The notes under the pieces: generated by a model
What the model saw: the letters and a program-made list of their open reading frames with translations, nothing else
Databases searched by the model: none
Told to the model about the DNA's origin: nothing
Made by a program: the position numbers and the translations under genes
Assembly (NCBI GenBank): GCA_048213135.1
Contig: PS015039.1
Location: 180,619-244,618, forward strand
Source: Reclinomonas americana ATCC 50394
Taxonomy: Eukaryota; Jakobida; Jakobea; Jakobida
Length of the DNA: 64,000 nucleotides
Reading direction: 5' to 3'
Shown: positions 12,601 to 27,500 of the stretch, in pieces
How the letters are laid out: each line of letters starts with the position of its first letter
How positions within the stretch are numbered: position 1 is the first letter of the stretch

Positions 12601-15600
12601 GTCACATGACCGACTTTGTTGCGTTTCTTGTTGGTGTTTGCGTGGTGTGATCCAGTTGTGTTGAATAATCTTCATCGTCCATGCAGACGCTGGATCTGTC
12701 GATCCTGCCAAAGATCTCGTTCACGTTTGCCAGTCCGGCGGATGCCAATCTGATTGCGAAGCACAACGTGTTCCTCAGCCCAACGTTCTTCCTCCTGTGC
12801 ACATATTTTGTGCTGTTTGTGGTGACTGTTGTGGTCATGTGGCGTCGCGATCGCGCTCTGGACGTGGAGGTATGTCGCTGGCCTCTAGTCTCGGACACGC
12901 ACACAGACATTCCCTGCGTGCTTGTTCTCAATCATCATTCGCCCCATGAATAGGATGAAAGTGCGGTGCAGCAGCGCCACAAGTATCTGGCGCGGCTCGC
13001 TGAGCTGGCGGCTGTTCGTGATCGCGAAATGCAGGCTGTGGAGGCGAAAGTGGGGAGGGACGCGACGATACCTGCGACGGCACCCACGATTTCTGTTGAT
13101 GACGGCGATCACCTGCGAGAGAGGGTGCAGTCTCGACGACGTGGTCATCTACTGGGCGTGGCGTCATGGCTGCATGTACCCATGGAGTCCTCGTTCATCC
13201 TGCCCGCGCCACCTCCGGCAGTAGCAGACGACGGGTCAGAGCGTGTCGCTTCCGCCCGTCGCCGCATGTCGCGGTTCGTCGAGGAGCCAGTTGAAGAAGA
13301 AGAGGAGTCGCCGGTGCGCTCGGCTAGTCGGCGAGGAGACTTGCGGCCGATTGGATCCATGATCCGACACCAGGTTTGCACGACTCTTCGGACTCTTGTA
13401 AACTCACCCGCTGTGCTCACTTTCACGCTCTCTGCCCAGTCGCAAATGCCTCCCGTATCGCTTTCGGAGATTCCCCTCTTCCAGTTTTCCATGTCGTCGT
13501 CACCGGCGTTTGACTCGCCGTTATCTGGCCCCTCTACTCGTCTTTCGCCGTCGATCAGCGTGGCAGATACTGTGATTGGCGACGTCAAACTGCCCGGCAG
13601 TGTTGATCCAATGGCCAGCAATGCTGTGCTCACCTTTGAGGCGGATCTGCCGTCGCATCAATACCGTCCAGTATCCCGCATTAACTCGGTGTGGGACGGG
13701 CGTCGTGAGTCTCCCAGCGACGATGAGGTCGTCGAACGCCTTCGATCACCCGCTTTGCTCTCCACGTCACCCCTGCGAGTCGACTCACCGTCATTGTCGG
13801 CGGACGAATCTGAGACTGCTCCTCCTTGGCAGCGAAGTCAGCCACGTCGGCAGGTGCCGCGCCTTGCCAGAATGGATACTCTCACCTTTTCTGGGGATGC
13901 AAGACGTTCGCGAAATCGACGCGACAGTACGCAGATGTTGTTGGCGCACTCGTCTCGTCATCGCCGCAGTTTGTCATTGGAGGTCGACATTGCGCGGCGG
14001 GTTTGTGTTTACTGTGTCTGCGTGTGATGTGTGGTGATGAGCTAATTACCTGGTGGCGCAGAAAATGTCTACGGTGGTGCAGCGAACTAGTGACTCACCA
14101 TTCTCCGAGCACCACGATCAGCAGGATGCGGCATCGACGTGCTCTGCTGATAGTCAGGCACAATTGATTGGCCGGCGCATCAGTGACGACGCCACCTCGG
14201 ACACTGCTTCGCCAGCAGGCGCATCGCCCCGGGTCGGAGCCGACCTGCCGGCGAACAGTGCGGTGGTTCTGGTGGCGGAGCGCGAGGATCTAGTCCGCCC
14301 CAGTCGCCCACTGCGTCGCTTCCAGGCCGCTGTGCGCCGGGTGATTGCCCTTAGACGCCAGCGGTCCACAGCCGAGCGACTGAAGGAGCATGCTCGGACT
14401 CTGGCGCGTCAGCATCTGTGGGTGTCGGCGGTGATTGAACCACGCCGTGACACAACCGTACGACGAGTGGACAAAGTGCTGGTGAGTGGTGCTATACAGC
14501 TGTTGAGCGACGCGGGAACAGGGGGTGATTCTCACTCTCTGCTGCACAGTTGCTGTGGGTGGGCCTGGTGGCCAGTTGCTACGTCAATGCGGCGATGAGT
14601 ACCAGCAGTCAGAGTGTGGCGCTGACGATTGTGCATGCTCTTGGCGCTGCGGTTGTTGGTTAGTGTGCGACGACTGAGACTTGTATTCACCATCTGCTGT
14701 CGATTTTCTCACCGATCTCGTTGCGTCGCTGAGCAGGCGGACTAGTGGCTCTTCCTGTTGTCCTGTTGGTTGGCTGGATGTTCTACGTCACGCCGCGTCG
14801 CCTTCCGTCTCCGCCGTCCAAGACTCCTGACGAGGTCGACCTCTGTTGAGTGGATTGTTCTCGTTCTATGTTTGCAAATGTCGCGTTTTACTTACCTTTG
14901 CCAATACCGGCAGCACGTGTGCTTCTGAGTCAGTTGAAGGCTGCGGCCTTGAGGCGGCAGCAAGAAAATATTGAACTTACCGTATCCGCCGTCGACCGCA
15001 ATCCATCGGCGTTTGCGTCGGCACAAATCCAGCGAGTCGCGAGCAACGTGAGTGGACCTTGCTTCTTGATGCAGACTTTGTGGAAGCAAGCGTCCTCATT
15101 GTTTTTTTGGGGGCGGGGGCTACAGCTCGCACGACGCGGCTGGCTGCGTGACCGTCAGCCATTCGGCTTCACTATTCTCAGTGAACCGGACAGCGCCGGC
15201 GAATACTGCCTGTCGACCATGCGTTTCAGCTGGCGCGCACTTCCCGACAGTCGTCCAGTTACGTGTAGCTCTTGCTGCCTGCCCGAAAACACCGCAGCTG
15301 ACGGCGTTGGTTCCGTCCAGGTTACCGATGCTGCTGCAAGCCGCCCGCGCATCTGCGCTCCGCATGTGAACACACTTTTGCAACTTGCCCTCTGTGAGAC
15401 GTCGATGAACAATCCGCTCGGTGGATTCACGCTGTTTGCTCGAGCTTGGATTGTGCGTTACTGCCGTCTTGTGCCCTACCTCAGTGAGTATCTTTGTATA
15501 GTGCGTGCTGACATGATGCGTGCGTGATGTCACAGATCCAGTGCCAGGGTTTGCTGGAGGAACGCCTGGCTCCCTACAGTGTCATGCGCGAGTGCTACTT

Positions 15601-17238
15601 TGATTTGGTGGCTGCGTTCCTGCAGCATCAGCTATTCCGCTCCGATCAAGAGGAGTGGTGGAACACGGCTGCTCAGAAATCACCAGGTGCGATCAGACGC
15701 GCGTGCTGTGTGCACTAGAGTAGACAGGACTGGCCGCACCTGACTCTCTTTCTCTTGTCAACAGAAATATCGGCTCGCATTCAGGGTCTCTTCTCGCCGC
15801 AGCGTGCGACGGAAGCGGAGTTGCAGCGCATTCGTGACTCGGAAGATTACGTTTACATTGACGGTGCGGCGGATCCGCATGCGCTGCAACGACTGTTTGA
15901 CGAGCATCACGAGCAACTGCCAAGTGTGATTCTGCTGCGACCTGGCGTATACCCGCCGCTCAGCATTCCGGCCAAGTGCTGCACAAAAACTGGCGTGCTG
16001 ATGCTGGTTGCCTGTGAGGAGTGGCAAGCAGTGCTCCAGATTCAGGGGTCTGAGCTTGTATCGGCGACAGATCGCGTGGTACTGCGTGTGCAGTCGGCTT
16101 TGGCTGAGGGGTGGCGAGACGAGTGCGCATCGTCAGAGTCGTCATCGTCGGGCGTCCGTCACGGTGCCTTTGGCGGCGCCGCTCACTACGACGGTGCGGT
16201 GGCGCAAGTCAGAGACGTTCGCTGCCAAGTCGACAGTCAGAACGGCGAGCGACGCATGAGTTTAGCGGCACTGATACCACCGCCAGCGGGTGGTGCGTGG
16301 GAGTCGACGACACCGACATGCGATGACGACGTGGAATCACAGGTGAAGAGACAGTACTGCATTTCTCGCATAACTGATGAGGTTTTTCTGAATTTCGTTC
16401 ATCATCTAGAATGGGCGCTATCGACCAGTGGCCGAACTGCACATTCGTCACGTTGTTTTGGCGCACGACACTGCAGTCGGTTTTGGTTGTGGTCTCGGCG
16501 TGGAGTGTGATCCATCCACGTCAGCGCTCTTGTCTTCAGTTGCGTTCTCTTCTCCACTTGTCGATAGTGATCATCACATGCTAATCAACTCTCTCTCTCT
16601 CTCTCTTGCAAGCAGATGCGCAGCAGTTTGCCTCAAGGATTGTCCGAGATGATGGACCCGTCGCTGGTGGTGCTTGATGGCGTTCTGTTTGTGAATTGCG
16701 CCGATCCAGTATCGTGCACACCTGCGGTGCGCGATACACGTTCAGTGTTGGTGGAGCGACGGCACGGCACACGCGAGACGACGATGCTGCGTCCGACGGT
16801 CACTGCTAGCCGCCAGCAAATGGGCTATCGCGGTACGAGTTCGCTGGAGGAACTGTATTGGCGAGCGCGCTTGCGCGATTTGCCATACGCCTTGAAGATC
16901 GGTGGCCGCATCTTTTGTGTGCTTCTCGGCCTGTTCCTGTCGTACATGGTGCTGGTGACTATTGGAAAATTCCGCGACAACCAGGAAGACTGGAGCGTGG
17001 TGAGTGGCCGACGTTCTATTGTGTCGTGCGGGTCTGTGTACTGATCTCACTTCTCCCGTTGGATGCGCAGGCCACGACGTCGGTGCTCTCGGACGTGGTG
17101 CATGCATTCATATTGGAGCCGCTGCGGCTCATCGTTGGACAACTGATTGCTTGGGCGGCAATGGCTCTCCTGGCGCGCGGCATCACTGCGTTTGCGCGGC
17201 ACAAGGCTGCACACGAACCCATGCTTATTTACACATGA
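4425..17238 (+). CDS. Polycystin-1-like receptor: cadherin-like repeats, REJ-like, GPS, five TM segments
   Basis: Large multi-exon gene, truncated at its 5' end by the gap. About fourteen cadherin-like repeats, one per exon, run from 4425 to 9664. REJ-like sequence follows (NVPPTRG..VCSPSEG...ELETEFDL near 10290). A GAIN-like stretch then leads to a GPS motif, W..VTGVFCATSHMTDF, at 12565-12615, where self-cleavage would fall between Met and Thr at 12608/12609. TM1 (12781-12850) ends in RRDRALD, as in polycystin-1. A 500-residue Ser/Arg/acidic cytoplasmic segment follows, with no recognisable PLAT domain. Next come the family signature RQHLWVSAVIEPRR.T..R (about 14410-14480), TM2 and TM3 (14550-14800), an extracellular loop, TM4 (16890-16970) and TM5 (17100-17200). 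The stop codon is at 17236. Vertebrate polycystin-1 has eleven TM helices, so the channel-like C-terminus is absent. Likely a plasma-membrane or ciliary adhesion receptor (inference). Confidence 0.8.
7426..7600 (+). repeat. Near-identical duplicated exon end/intron (copy B)
   Basis: Plus-strand partner of the block at 3288-3452. The intron sequence is almost the same as in copy A, whereas the exon that follows has diverged strongly after its first seven codons. This points to a recent internal duplication or a conversion tract inside the repeat array. Confidence 0.9.
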
Positions 17239-17306
17239 GTCGACGAATGATAAACACAGCAACAAACCACAACAAACGAGCAGTACAATATATTTTCTTG
17301 ACATTC

Positions 17307-19086
17307 TCATGGGAGAGGCTGTACAAGGCGCGGCACCACACGCGGTCTCGCTCGCTTTGGTGCGCTCTCGTCGTCCACCGACATGGGCTGCACGGTGACT
17401 GGAGTTGCACTGCTTGCCAGTGGTGTCGCACTGGACTCAGCCTCGACACTCGTCTGTGCGCACTTTTCCACTCTCCGCTCCTCATCCTCCCGTCCCTCGT
17501 CCTCGTCGTCCTCATCCTCCTCAGCTGACGAATCCTCGTCGCACACAAAGGCAACGCGTGCAGGAACCTCCCCGCTTGATTTTGAAGCCTGCAAGTGCAC
17601 TGCGGACTGGTCAGCGGAGCCGTCTGCAGCCGCGTCGGCCATCCTGCGCACGGTGCACTTCAGATCATCACTTGCTCCCCCACATACGCACGCATTCACA
17701 CACAACACACAGGAGACCACACGCAACTCGACGTCTGGCACCACATCCGCAACGACACCGGAGGCCGATGCGGCGACAGTGGCCGCAACCGTGGCTCGCT
17801 TCCGACCGCCACCGCGCTTTCGCGTGGCGCCGCCCACCTTGGTGAAGCGCACGGCTTCCTCCTCGCGCATCTTACTCAAAATAGCATCTCGTTCTGCGTG
17901 GGCATTGATGGTCGGTGCAACAGTGTGACACAGAAGAGCAGAGCATGGAGGAAAGCACAAACCTTCGGCGGCAATGGGACTGCCGAGCTCGCCCTCCGCA
18001 AACGTCAAGAACGAGCAGTAGCCGTCGGAGCTCGACACACACAGCAGTCGACCGTCTGCGCTCCACGCCACGTCGGTGATGCTGGCGTAGTGCAGGTCGG
18101 TGGCGAACGCAATCGGCGACCAGTTCTGCGTGTCGTACACAAAGACGGCATTGACACTGGCGACAGCAAACACCATACGGTACGGCAGCGCCGCCATCGG
18201 TTGCACTTCGTCCACGTCGTCAGCGTCGTCATGCAGTTTGTGGTACAGCACGGGCGAGAAGCGCGCGGCCACAGTCACTTTCTGTCCCGGCAGCGGCAGG
18301 TGCAGCGCAGGGCGCGAGAATGAGTGTCGCGAGAAGACGTAGGTGGTGTGAACGAGTGGTCCATTCGGATCGTCCCGATACTGCGCCGTGGGCGCCAGCA
18401 TGATGGAGCCGTCGGGCGAGAAACACGGTCGACGGAAGAACGTGGCGATCGTTTCGTCGCGGAAGTAATTGTGTGCAAACTCACCGCCATTGTGTGTGTA
18501 CGCTCGTCGCCGCACATTGTGAGTGCAGGCGTACGCGAGACGACCCTACACGTAAACGTGTGAGACGGCGAAACAGCAGACAATGCACCACCAGCCAACT
18601 ACGGAGCGTACCTTTTGCGCCGAGGTCACCGAGCGCGAGTAAACGCGGAACCCACGATCGGATGACAGGGAGAGCAGCATGGTATCCAGTGGATCCCACG
18701 CCACACCCTGGACATAGTGCGACGCCTCTGTCAGTCGCAGCAGCGACTTGCCTGCGCAGAAAGAGTGTCACACAGTGTTTGCCATTTGCGCAGCTGACAC
18801 ACACCACACCTTTCTCCGCATCCCACACAATCACCGTGTTGTCGATGGAGCCGGTGACCAACTTGGTGCCGTCGGGTGACCACGCCACGTCGTACACATC
18901 GGCCGAGTGTTCACTCAGCATCTTCCCGTTGTCCCAGCTCTCCTTGTTGTCGGAACCGGCCTCCGGAGGTCGCCCAGTCAACCGGTACACAAACACAGCG
19001 TGATCGTCGCCGCACGAGGCCAGTCGATCGTCTGTGTGCACACGGCGAGTGAGTGGAGAGAGGGAGAGAGAGGGAGAGAGAGAGGG

Positions 19087-19134
<48 letters not shown>

Positions 19135-19145
19135 GAGGAGAGAGA
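17307..19145 (-). CDS. CHAF1B: Chromatin assembly factor 1 subunit B (CAF-1 p60/CAC2), 5' end in gap
   Basis: WD40 protein that deposits newly made H3-H4 on replicated DNA as part of CAF-1 in the nucleus. Visible blades, from the 5' side: DDRLASCGDDHAVFVYRL (about 19034), DVYDVAWSPDGTKLVTGSID (about 18890) and HYVQGVAWDPLDTMLLS (about 18700). The p60 hallmark DETIATFFRRPCFSPDGSI follows near 18450, then TTYVFSRHSFSRPALHLP, LPYRMVFAVASVNAVFVYDT and ITDVAWSADGRLLCVSSSDG (18070-18000). The C-terminal tail is basic and acidic with Ser/Glu/Asp runs and contains at least two introns. It ends with a stop at 17307-17309, only 68 bp from the stop of the convergent receptor gene. The first WD blades and the start codon lie in the gap at 19146-19864. 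A CT-rich intron borders that gap. Confidence 0.9.
19049..19145. repeat. (GA)n microsatellite at gap edge
   Basis: Almost pure GA/GGAGA repeat running into the N gap. It lies in an intron of the CAF-1 B gene, where it reads CT on the coding strand. Confidence 0.95.
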
Positions 19146-19864
19146 NNNNNNNNNNNNNNNNNNNNNNNNNNNNNNNNNNNNNNNNNNNNNNNNNNNNNNN
19201 NNNNNNNNNNNNNNNNNNNNNNNNNNNNNNNNNNNNNNNNNNNNNNNNNNNNNNNNNNNNNNNNNNNNNNNNNNNNNNNNNNNNNNNNNNNNNNNNNNNN
19301 NNNNNNNNNNNNNNNNNNNNNNNNNNNNNNNNNNNNNNNNNNNNNNNNNNNNNNNNNNNNNNNNNNNNNNNNNNNNNNNNNNNNNNNNNNNNNNNNNNNN
19401 NNNNNNNNNNNNNNNNNNNNNNNNNNNNNNNNNNNNNNNNNNNNNNNNNNNNNNNNNNNNNNNNNNNNNNNNNNNNNNNNNNNNNNNNNNNNNNNNNNNN
19501 NNNNNNNNNNNNNNNNNNNNNNNNNNNNNNNNNNNNNNNNNNNNNNNNNNNNNNNNNNNNNNNNNNNNNNNNNNNNNNNNNNNNNNNNNNNNNNNNNNNN
19601 NNNNNNNNNNNNNNNNNNNNNNNNNNNNNNNNNNNNNNNNNNNNNNNNNNNNNNNNNNNNNNNNNNNNNNNNNNNNNNNNNNNNNNNNNNNNNNNNNNNN
19701 NNNNNNNNNNNNNNNNNNNNNNNNNNNNNNNNNNNNNNNNNNNNNNNNNNNNNNNNNNNNNNNNNNNNNNNNNNNNNNNNNNNNNNNNNNNNNNNNNNNN
19801 NNNNNNNNNNNNNNNNNNNNNNNNNNNNNNNNNNNNNNNNNNNNNNNNNNNNNNNNNNNNNNNN
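19146..19864. other. Assembly gap (719 N)
   Basis: Run of N that must hide the 5' end of the CAF-1 B gene and the 3' end of the seven-helix protein gene. Both are on the minus strand. Confidence 1.
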
Positions 19865-21659
19865 CGCCGTGTCGATTGCTTGCGGTTCTACGTGCCGGGG
19901 CGAGGCAAGTTCGGCACCGTCGATGGGTTCGCCAAAGACGGACGAGTCGGAGGCGTGGCCGGAGCTGTTGCGCGGCGTGAGAATGCCTGCTGATGAGGCC
20001 GATCGACCAAACGTCACTGTTGGCGCGGCGACTGTCCCTCCTCCTCCTCCTCCTCCCGAGTTGGGACGGCGCGTGTGTGGCGGCGACTCGGTGTCATGAT
20101 CGCCGCCGTCTGCGGAGCCGACATCGCGGCGTCGTATTCTTCGCATGGCAACGGATCGGGAGTTGGCGCCTGTGGAGCCCGAGTGGATGGATAGGGTTCG
20201 CGAGGGTGTGGCGGGTATGGGGGAAAAGTCGGAGAATGGATCGTCGTCGCCGTCCTCGCCAACGAGGTCGTCCTCGTCGTCGTCGTCGTACTCGTAGGTG
20301 TGTGTGAGGTCGGTGCCGGTGGCCAGACTTGGCGGATCGTAGTGGCCCCTCGACGGCGTCAAGCGATCGTTAGAATCGTCGACTGCATCGCCGCCACGGC
20401 CGAGTGCTCTGCTGGGCGAGCTGGACTGACTGTTGGTGCTGGTGAGCGGCACAGAGAGATCGCCGTTGGCCAGCGACTTTTTGACTTCCTCGCGCCACCG
20501 ACGGCCGACGGCACGCGCACGACTGGTGGGGTTGCGGAAGTGAAGCAAAAAGAGCACCTCCATGTCCAGCAGAAAGATAAAGATGGTCGCGGGAATGCGC
20601 GACATGGGACTGAGGAACCAGTTGGCCGCCACCACGTCGGCCAGATTGCGAATGGCCACCAGCACGGAGCCGATCACCACGGTGACACCGAGAATAGAGG
20701 TCTGTGCATGCGCGGGTGAGACAAAAGGGCGACAGCACAACGAAGGAGACATCGCCACGCAGCACCTTGACCATGGCAGCACGCAGTGGCGGCGACGGCT
20801 TGTGAATGCTCTTGTGACACAGGAAGACGACAATGATCGACGGCACAACCAGCAGCATGGTGGCCAACACAAACGCCATCTGCAGTCAGAAATAAGACGA
20901 GAGAGCTGTGGGGTTGGGTAAAGGAGCATGCGCAAACGGACCGAGTTGGTGGTCACGGCGGCCTTGTAGCACGACGGCACCGCAAGCACCCACTGCACCG
21001 ACTGGCACTCGCCAATCGTGATTCCGGTGGCAATCACCACGCTGACCGAGATGATCATGGCCAGCGACAAGAACACCTGCATGGTCACCTTCAGACCGCG
21101 TACGGTGGACATGGAGGCCAACTGGTAGAAGAACAGCCTGTCACAGAGCGAGCGCCGGAGTGAGCGGCGAGCAGAGCGTGCAATGAGCGAACGACCTCGC
21201 ACACCAGTACAAGCACAGGAAGAAGGGCGCCAACATGCGGAACGTGAAGAGGATACTGCCGAGGAGATACACAGTGCCGACATTGTCGTAGTGGCCAAAG
21301 AAGATGGCCAAGCCCACTGCTAGACAGTGAGCGCGCGCGCGCGCGTGAGACAAGCATTTGTTGGTGTGCAGACTCACCAGCGCCAGAACCGATAATCATC
21401 ACGCGCAGCAGGTTAAGCACATAGTACAACAACAACGCCGTGCTGTGTATGTGTGCATCACCACAGCAAAGTGAGCACGGAAAGGCACAAGCACAAGGGC
21501 GCGAGAAGTTAATAACCTGCGAGAAGATCGCAGCAGTCTTCTTCGAAACGCCACGTGATACACCAGTGACAGCAACGCGAGGATCAGCGACACAAATGCC
21601 TCGACCAGCTCAATGGCGCATGCAGTGACAGAGGCATCGCACACGCTAAACGAGGCCAT
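19865..21659 (-). CDS. Seven-transmembrane protein with acidic/Ser-rich cytoplasmic tail, 3' end in gap
   Basis: The start codon is at 21659 (MASFSVCDAS). Seven hydrophobic segments are spread over several exons: IELVEAFVSLILALLSLVYH, then LLLYYVLNLLRVMIIGSG, then a long segment around VGTVYLLGSILFTFRMLAPF, then MQVFLSLAMIISVSVVIA, FVLATMLLVVPSIIVVFL, ILGVTVVIGSVLVAIRNL and IPATIFIFLLDMEVLFLL. The N-terminus is short. The tail after TM7 (about 20560 to the gap) is long, basic at first, then very acidic (EYDDDDEDD), then Ser/Gly-rich. This topology resembles a G-protein-coupled receptor, but I see no motif that assigns a family. The gene is divergent from the leucine-rich-repeat gene, with about 70 bp between start codons. 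Could also be a transporter-like or TOM1/GPR137-type membrane protein. Confidence 0.65.
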
Positions 21660-21728
21660 CAAAAGAGCGATCGGTGATGGACGTGATGGACGTCGGTGAC
21701 AATCGGATCAATCACTAACAAAAAAAAG
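21660..21728. promoter_or_regulatory. Bidirectional promoter region between divergent starts
   Basis: Only 69 bp separate the start codons of the seven-helix protein (minus) and the LRR protein (plus). Core promoter elements and both 5' UTRs must lie here or overlap the genes. An A-rich run immediately precedes the plus-strand ATG. No clear TATA box is seen. Confidence 0.5.
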
Positions 21729-24451
<2,723 letters not shown>

Positions 24452-24536
24452 CAGGCAATAGTCGTCAATAACCAATTGTTTGTTAATGAATCATTGTGTA
24501 TTTGCCATGTCTCGTGTGATCGCTCGCGCGCGTGTA

Positions 24537-27500
24537 CTATCGCGACGAAGACGCGCCTCCGGTGGCGGCAACTGCTGTTGCCGTTGTGGTGGTCGTCGTT
24601 GTTGAGGCGGTCTTGGGGGTAAACATGGAGAAGAGCGAGCTCATTTGCACACGCTGTCGCTCACTCTTCTCAATGTAGCCCGTCACAAACTCGCGCAGCC
24701 TCTTGAGCTCGTCGGCGTCCGTCGGCGGCCGGAATGTGCCCTTGGCGCCTGGTCTCCGCCCTGCCGCCGTCTCTTGCATGTGGCGCTCGGCAGCGGTGGC
24801 GTCAAACAGATGCCGCAGGTATTCCAGCTGCAGCGCCACATCCGTGTCGGTCACGCACCGCTTCACCTCCGGCTTGCGGTGACGGAAATCGGCCAGCGAC
24901 AGCTGTCGCGTCTCGGTCTTCTCCTCGTTGCCGGGCGTGGCCGAATATACCACGCAGCGGTAGTACTCTTGCAGCAGGTCGCGCACCATGCGAGTGATTT
25001 GGTTGGCGATCGGCGCGAATGGAATGCCCTTCAGCACGCACGGAGATTCGAGCTGCGGCGTGACGCGGGTGAGACATCCTGCACATCTCTCTTTCCTGGC
25101 AACAACAACAAACGCACCGGATCCGAGTCCATCTGCTCCTGCAACACACCCTTGATCGGGTGCACCGAGCCATTCCAGCGCACCTCCAGCGGCTTGCATC
25201 GCCGGTACCGCTCCGCCGGTGCGGCAAGTGGATCGTAGGCATACTCGTCGCGACCGGTCGTTGACGAGGCGTGCACGGTAGACGGCAAGCCGAGGTACTC
25301 GGCCAGCAGCGCGCTATCGGTGCCCTCAATCGGACCACACAGGCGCTCCACGGGCGGATACACTTGTTGTGCCAGGTACCTGCGTGCACCACACGTGAGT
25401 GGTTCTCCGAAGAGGAAATGGCTCTGTGCTGCACCCCGCACCATTCATAGTCCACTGTGTGCTGTCCGACCACCTCCTCCGGGTGGTAGGAGCGATCGGC
25501 AATCGGTGTGTTTGGCGTCGGTGCCATGCACACCACGTACGGAATGCGCAGGCCAACGTGCACCGGCACGTTCTTGGCCAGCATGCGCTTCGCCACCTGC
25601 ACGTGTGGCAGATTCTTGCCGTCCGGGTAGTCGTCGACCGCCTGCAATCAAGATATTGAGTTGTCTCCCATGGGTGCGAAAGAAGGATGAAGTGAGCATG
25701 CCGACCTTGGTGAGACTCTTGGAGATGACAAACTGCTCCAGCGGCACCGTCACCACGGGCGACCGCAGCTGTTCACCGAGCTCGCGCAGCAGGCGATGAA
25801 TGTTCGACACCACCTCCTCTCGCGGCTTCTTCGACAGCAGCTCACTCAGCACTTTGCTGCGCGGGATGCAAACAAAAACAACAACGACAATCAGTTCATC
25901 GCTGCCGCGATGCGCGACGCATGCGTGGGAAGAGAGCAACGGAACTTGGAGATGATTTGCGACAGCGGGCACCAGTCGCGACGGACCATGTCCAAACCCT
26001 TGACCTCCTTCTTCTCCACCAGCGTGCCGTCCGGCATCTCCGTAATCGTCACTGCGGCGTACTTCTTCTTGCGCAGCAACAGCATGCGGGAGAAGATGCC
26101 GTCAATCTCAATCTCCAGATGCGTGTACCGCTGGTTGACCTCCTTCTTCACTTCGTTGCCGATCTTGCGCGCCTCTGCCAGATCCGTGGTGTGCGTGTTG
26201 ATCATGACCGAGTCGGTATCGCCGTACACCACCTGGGCGACACAGTCAGCATCAACCAATTGTTTCGCCTTTGGCCGAAGTGCAGCCCTNNNNNNNNNNN
26301 NNNNNNNNNGAGCACAACATTTGCTTCACCACGGTCCGCCGACCCAAGCGCAACGAGGTGGGGTGCTCGTTGAAGTGGTGGGTGTGAGTTTCACAGTTTC
26401 GTGCTCACTTCCCCCTCTTCCTTGTTACGCAGGATGGCACATGGCAGCTGGCCGAGGTGCCGCGCGCCGAGGACTTGCTGGACACGGACGAGGAGAACGA
26501 CAGCGGCGACGAGGTGGAGGGTGCTGGGCCGTCGGCCAAGAGGCAGAAGCGTCGACAGCGCGTCAACCACAAGAGCGTGCTGCCGAATCTGATTCGCGGA
26601 CTCGTGGAGCGCCGTCGCCAAGTGAAGAATCTGCTGGCCAACGAGCGCAACCCGGCCAAGCGCGACCAGTACGAAATTCGCCAAAAGGCGCTGAAGCTGA
26701 CGGCCAACTCCATGTACGGCTGTCTCGGTTTCTCGCACTCGCGCTTCTACGCGCAGCCGCTGGCCGAGATCATCACTCGCCTCGGTCGTGAGGCCCTGCA
26801 GCGCACCGTCGATTGCTGCACGAACGAAATGGGACTGGAGGTNNNNNNNNNNNNNNNNNNNNNNNNNNNNNNNNNNNNNNNNNNNNNNNNNNNNNNNNNN
26901 NNNNNNNNNNNNNNNNNNNNNNNNNNNNNNNNNNNNNNNNNNNNNNNNNNNNNNTACGTGAGGCCCTTGGCGGAGCCGTAGTACGCCTCGTACGTCGGCA
27001 GGTCGCTCTCGATAATCTGCCAGAAAGGGTGAGTGTCGACAACCACCAAAAGTGGCCCGGCGACGAAGCGCAAACCTGTCGCGTGGTGCCGAGTTGCGTC
27101 ACTGCCAGCTCGTTCATGCTGTACGACTTTTCGCGCAAATGTTCCTGCGAAAGAGAACGGCACGCACGAGTGAGGGAGGATCAACAGAGTTGCGCGTGCA
27201 TGCAAATCAGCACGCACTCGTGCAGCCAGGTATGTGTCGAGCACGAGACGACCGCTGGTCACGGCCTTCTCGGCCCACGTCGACTCACGCGTGCCACCGG
27301 CGCCAGTCTGCAGCTTGGGGAACCTGCGCAAGGCAGAGTGAGACGGCACGACAAGAGCAAGGCGCACGCAACGCACGCAACTCCTTGCGCTTCAGTCGTC
27401 CGATCTTGTGCCACCCAGGCACCTTTAGCGCCTTGCACCGATGCAGCAGCACGTCGAGATCGAAGCCGATGAAGTTGTGGCCCACAATGACGTCGGGATC

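Noticed and set aside
17383-17928. Plus-strand open frame antisense to CAF-1 B
   Set aside because: It lies over well-supported minus-strand coding sequence with low-complexity codons, and shows no domain.
26310-26842. A second, plus-strand DNA polymerase gene nested in POLA1
   Set aside because: The fragment supplies exactly the motifs missing from the minus-strand gene and is bounded by N on both sides. An inverted contig is simpler.
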